In this document: positions 12,005 to 12,706 of the stretch, one piece after another
Numbering within the stretch: position 1 is the first letter of the stretch
How the letters are laid out: every line of letters begins with the position of its first letter
Assembly (NCBI GenBank): GCA_018398765.1
Contig: JAHBMJ010000490.1
Span: 6,246 to 18,951, forward strand
Reading direction: 5' to 3'
Source of the DNA: Chromera velia
Lineage: Eukaryota > Sar > Chromeraceae
DNA: 12,706 nt
The notes under the pieces: generated by a model
What the model saw: only the letters and a program-made list of their open reading frames with translations
Databases searched by the model: none
What the model was told of the DNA's origin: nothing
Made by a program: the position numbers and the translations under genes

Positions 12005-12706
12005 ATGCAGGGATTGGTCCTTCTGTTGGCCACCCTGCTGGCCACACCCGGGCACTCGTTGCAGTTCAAAAGAAATGGCGATGTTAGATCGAATTACGAA
12101 CAGGGTCCAACTGTCAATAGGACGAAAAAGGTGAAGACAATCCGGAGTGTCTTCTGTTGCAAGACGAAGGTGAATAAAGTTGTGAGATGCGCAGATGGAA
12201 ACAGCTGGGTCGAATTCTCGAAATGCAAAGAGTATGAAATGACGGACGACCTGGAGGGGTTGCAGAAGAAGAACAACTGCATGATAGCAGGAGAAGACGT
12301 CAGCGGCAGAGTCTTCGCCAAATGGGAAGATGTTCCTCAGGTGCAGGTGTACGACGACGTATATGTGAATGTGTTCGAGAGTTTGAAGGGAAAGAACGAA
12401 GAAGCCTTCAAGGAGAAGCAGAGAGCCGGAACAAAGGCCGTTGAATCGGTAATCGAGTGCTCCGACAAGCCGCCAACAGAAGTTGAGCCTTTTCTTTTCA
12501 GGGAGGATTCAGATGATCAGTCCGAAGGATCCATAACATCTGAAGCTGCAGGAGATTTACTCGGGCACATTGTCACAACGCCCAGCATGACTGGAACACC
12601 ACCCACCCCGAAGCCTTCGCCCCCTGCGTCTCCTCCTCCTCCGTCTACTACCCCTGATCTCCCCCCAGGGCCCGACAGCGTCAAATCGGAGGATGAAAAG
12701 GGAGAC
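12005..12706 (+). CDS. Unrecognised secreted protein, six Cys, Pro-rich tail (3'-truncated by window)
   Basis: 234 codons with no stop, running off the window end. The ATG sits in ATCAAAATGC, a good coccidian start context. Residues 1-18 (MQGLVLLLATLLATPGHS) form a signal peptide with cleavage likely near residue 18. The mature part has Cys at 51, 52, 62, 74, 92 and 152, one NRT sequon at 38-40, and a compact alpha/beta-like segment (residues 45-150). From about 160 it is acidic and Ser-rich, then Pro/Ser/Thr-rich (200-222). No transmembrane segment within the visible part. I do not recognise the family. Secretion through micronemes, dense granules or the surface is possible but unsupported. 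Later exons, a GPI signal or a membrane anchor could lie beyond the window. Confidence 0.75.
   Translation, partial: MQGLVLLLATLLATPGHSLQFKRNGDVRSNYEQGPTVNRTKKVKTIRSVFCCKTKVNKVVRCADGNSWVEFSKCKEYEMTDDLEGLQKKNNCMIAGEDVSGRVFAKWEDVPQVQVYDDVYVNVFESLKGKNEEAFKEKQRAGTKAVESVIECSDKPPTEVEPFLFREDSDDQSEGSITSEAAGDLLGHIVTTPSMTGTPPTPKPSPPASPPPPSTTPDLPPGPDSVKSEDEKGD

Noticed and set aside
12094-12321. 75-codon minus-strand open frame
   Set aside because: Lies opposite the secreted-protein frame, which has a signal peptide, start context and a frame open for 234 codons.

Overview
This is a eukaryotic window, most likely from a coccidian apicomplexan of the Toxoplasma/Cystoisospora group (Sarcocystidae). The reasons are dense GT-AG introns holding CA, CT and CTGT microsatellites, mid-GC coding DNA, a CAAAATG start context, TGCATGC motifs in a putative promoter, and acidic or poly-Ser insertions in conserved proteins. 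The species call is inference.

Bases 1-8425 (+) hold the 3' part of one gene in about 14 exons. The spliced product is a symplekin/Pta1 orthologue, the scaffold of the mRNA 3'-end cleavage and polyadenylation machinery. The window starts at the end of the conserved N-terminal domain and runs to the true stop at 8423-8425. I built the exons from splice sites, phase agreement and residue-by-residue similarity to human symplekin as I remember it. The modelled segments sum to 3606 nt, an exact multiple of 3 (1201 codons plus stop). Only the edges of exons 3, 4 and 5 (2033-2529) are unsettled. A 262-base assembly gap (7445-7706) lies inside an intron.

Bases 8426-9400 lie between two convergent genes. 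Most of it is an AT-rich island with an unusual number of inverted repeats and no coding potential that I can see. Its origin is unknown.

Bases 9401-11421 (-) encode a full DEAD-box RNA helicase of the Has1/DDX18 family (ribosome biogenesis), in two coding exons plus a probable 82-nt intron in or near the 5' UTR. Bases 11567-12004 are a divergent promoter region with TGCATGC-type motifs. From 12005 (+) an open frame runs off the window end. It encodes an unrecognised secreted protein with a signal peptide, six cysteines and a Pro/Ser/Thr-rich tail.

The two identified genes both serve basic nuclear RNA metabolism and are housekeeping. The less ordinary items are a strong C bias at position +3 of the 5' splice sites, the dyad-rich AT island, a triplicated 31-bp intronic repeat ending in G8, an exon-4 boundary that does not resolve cleanly, and the unknown secreted protein. 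I found no clear sign of a new defence or mobile system.
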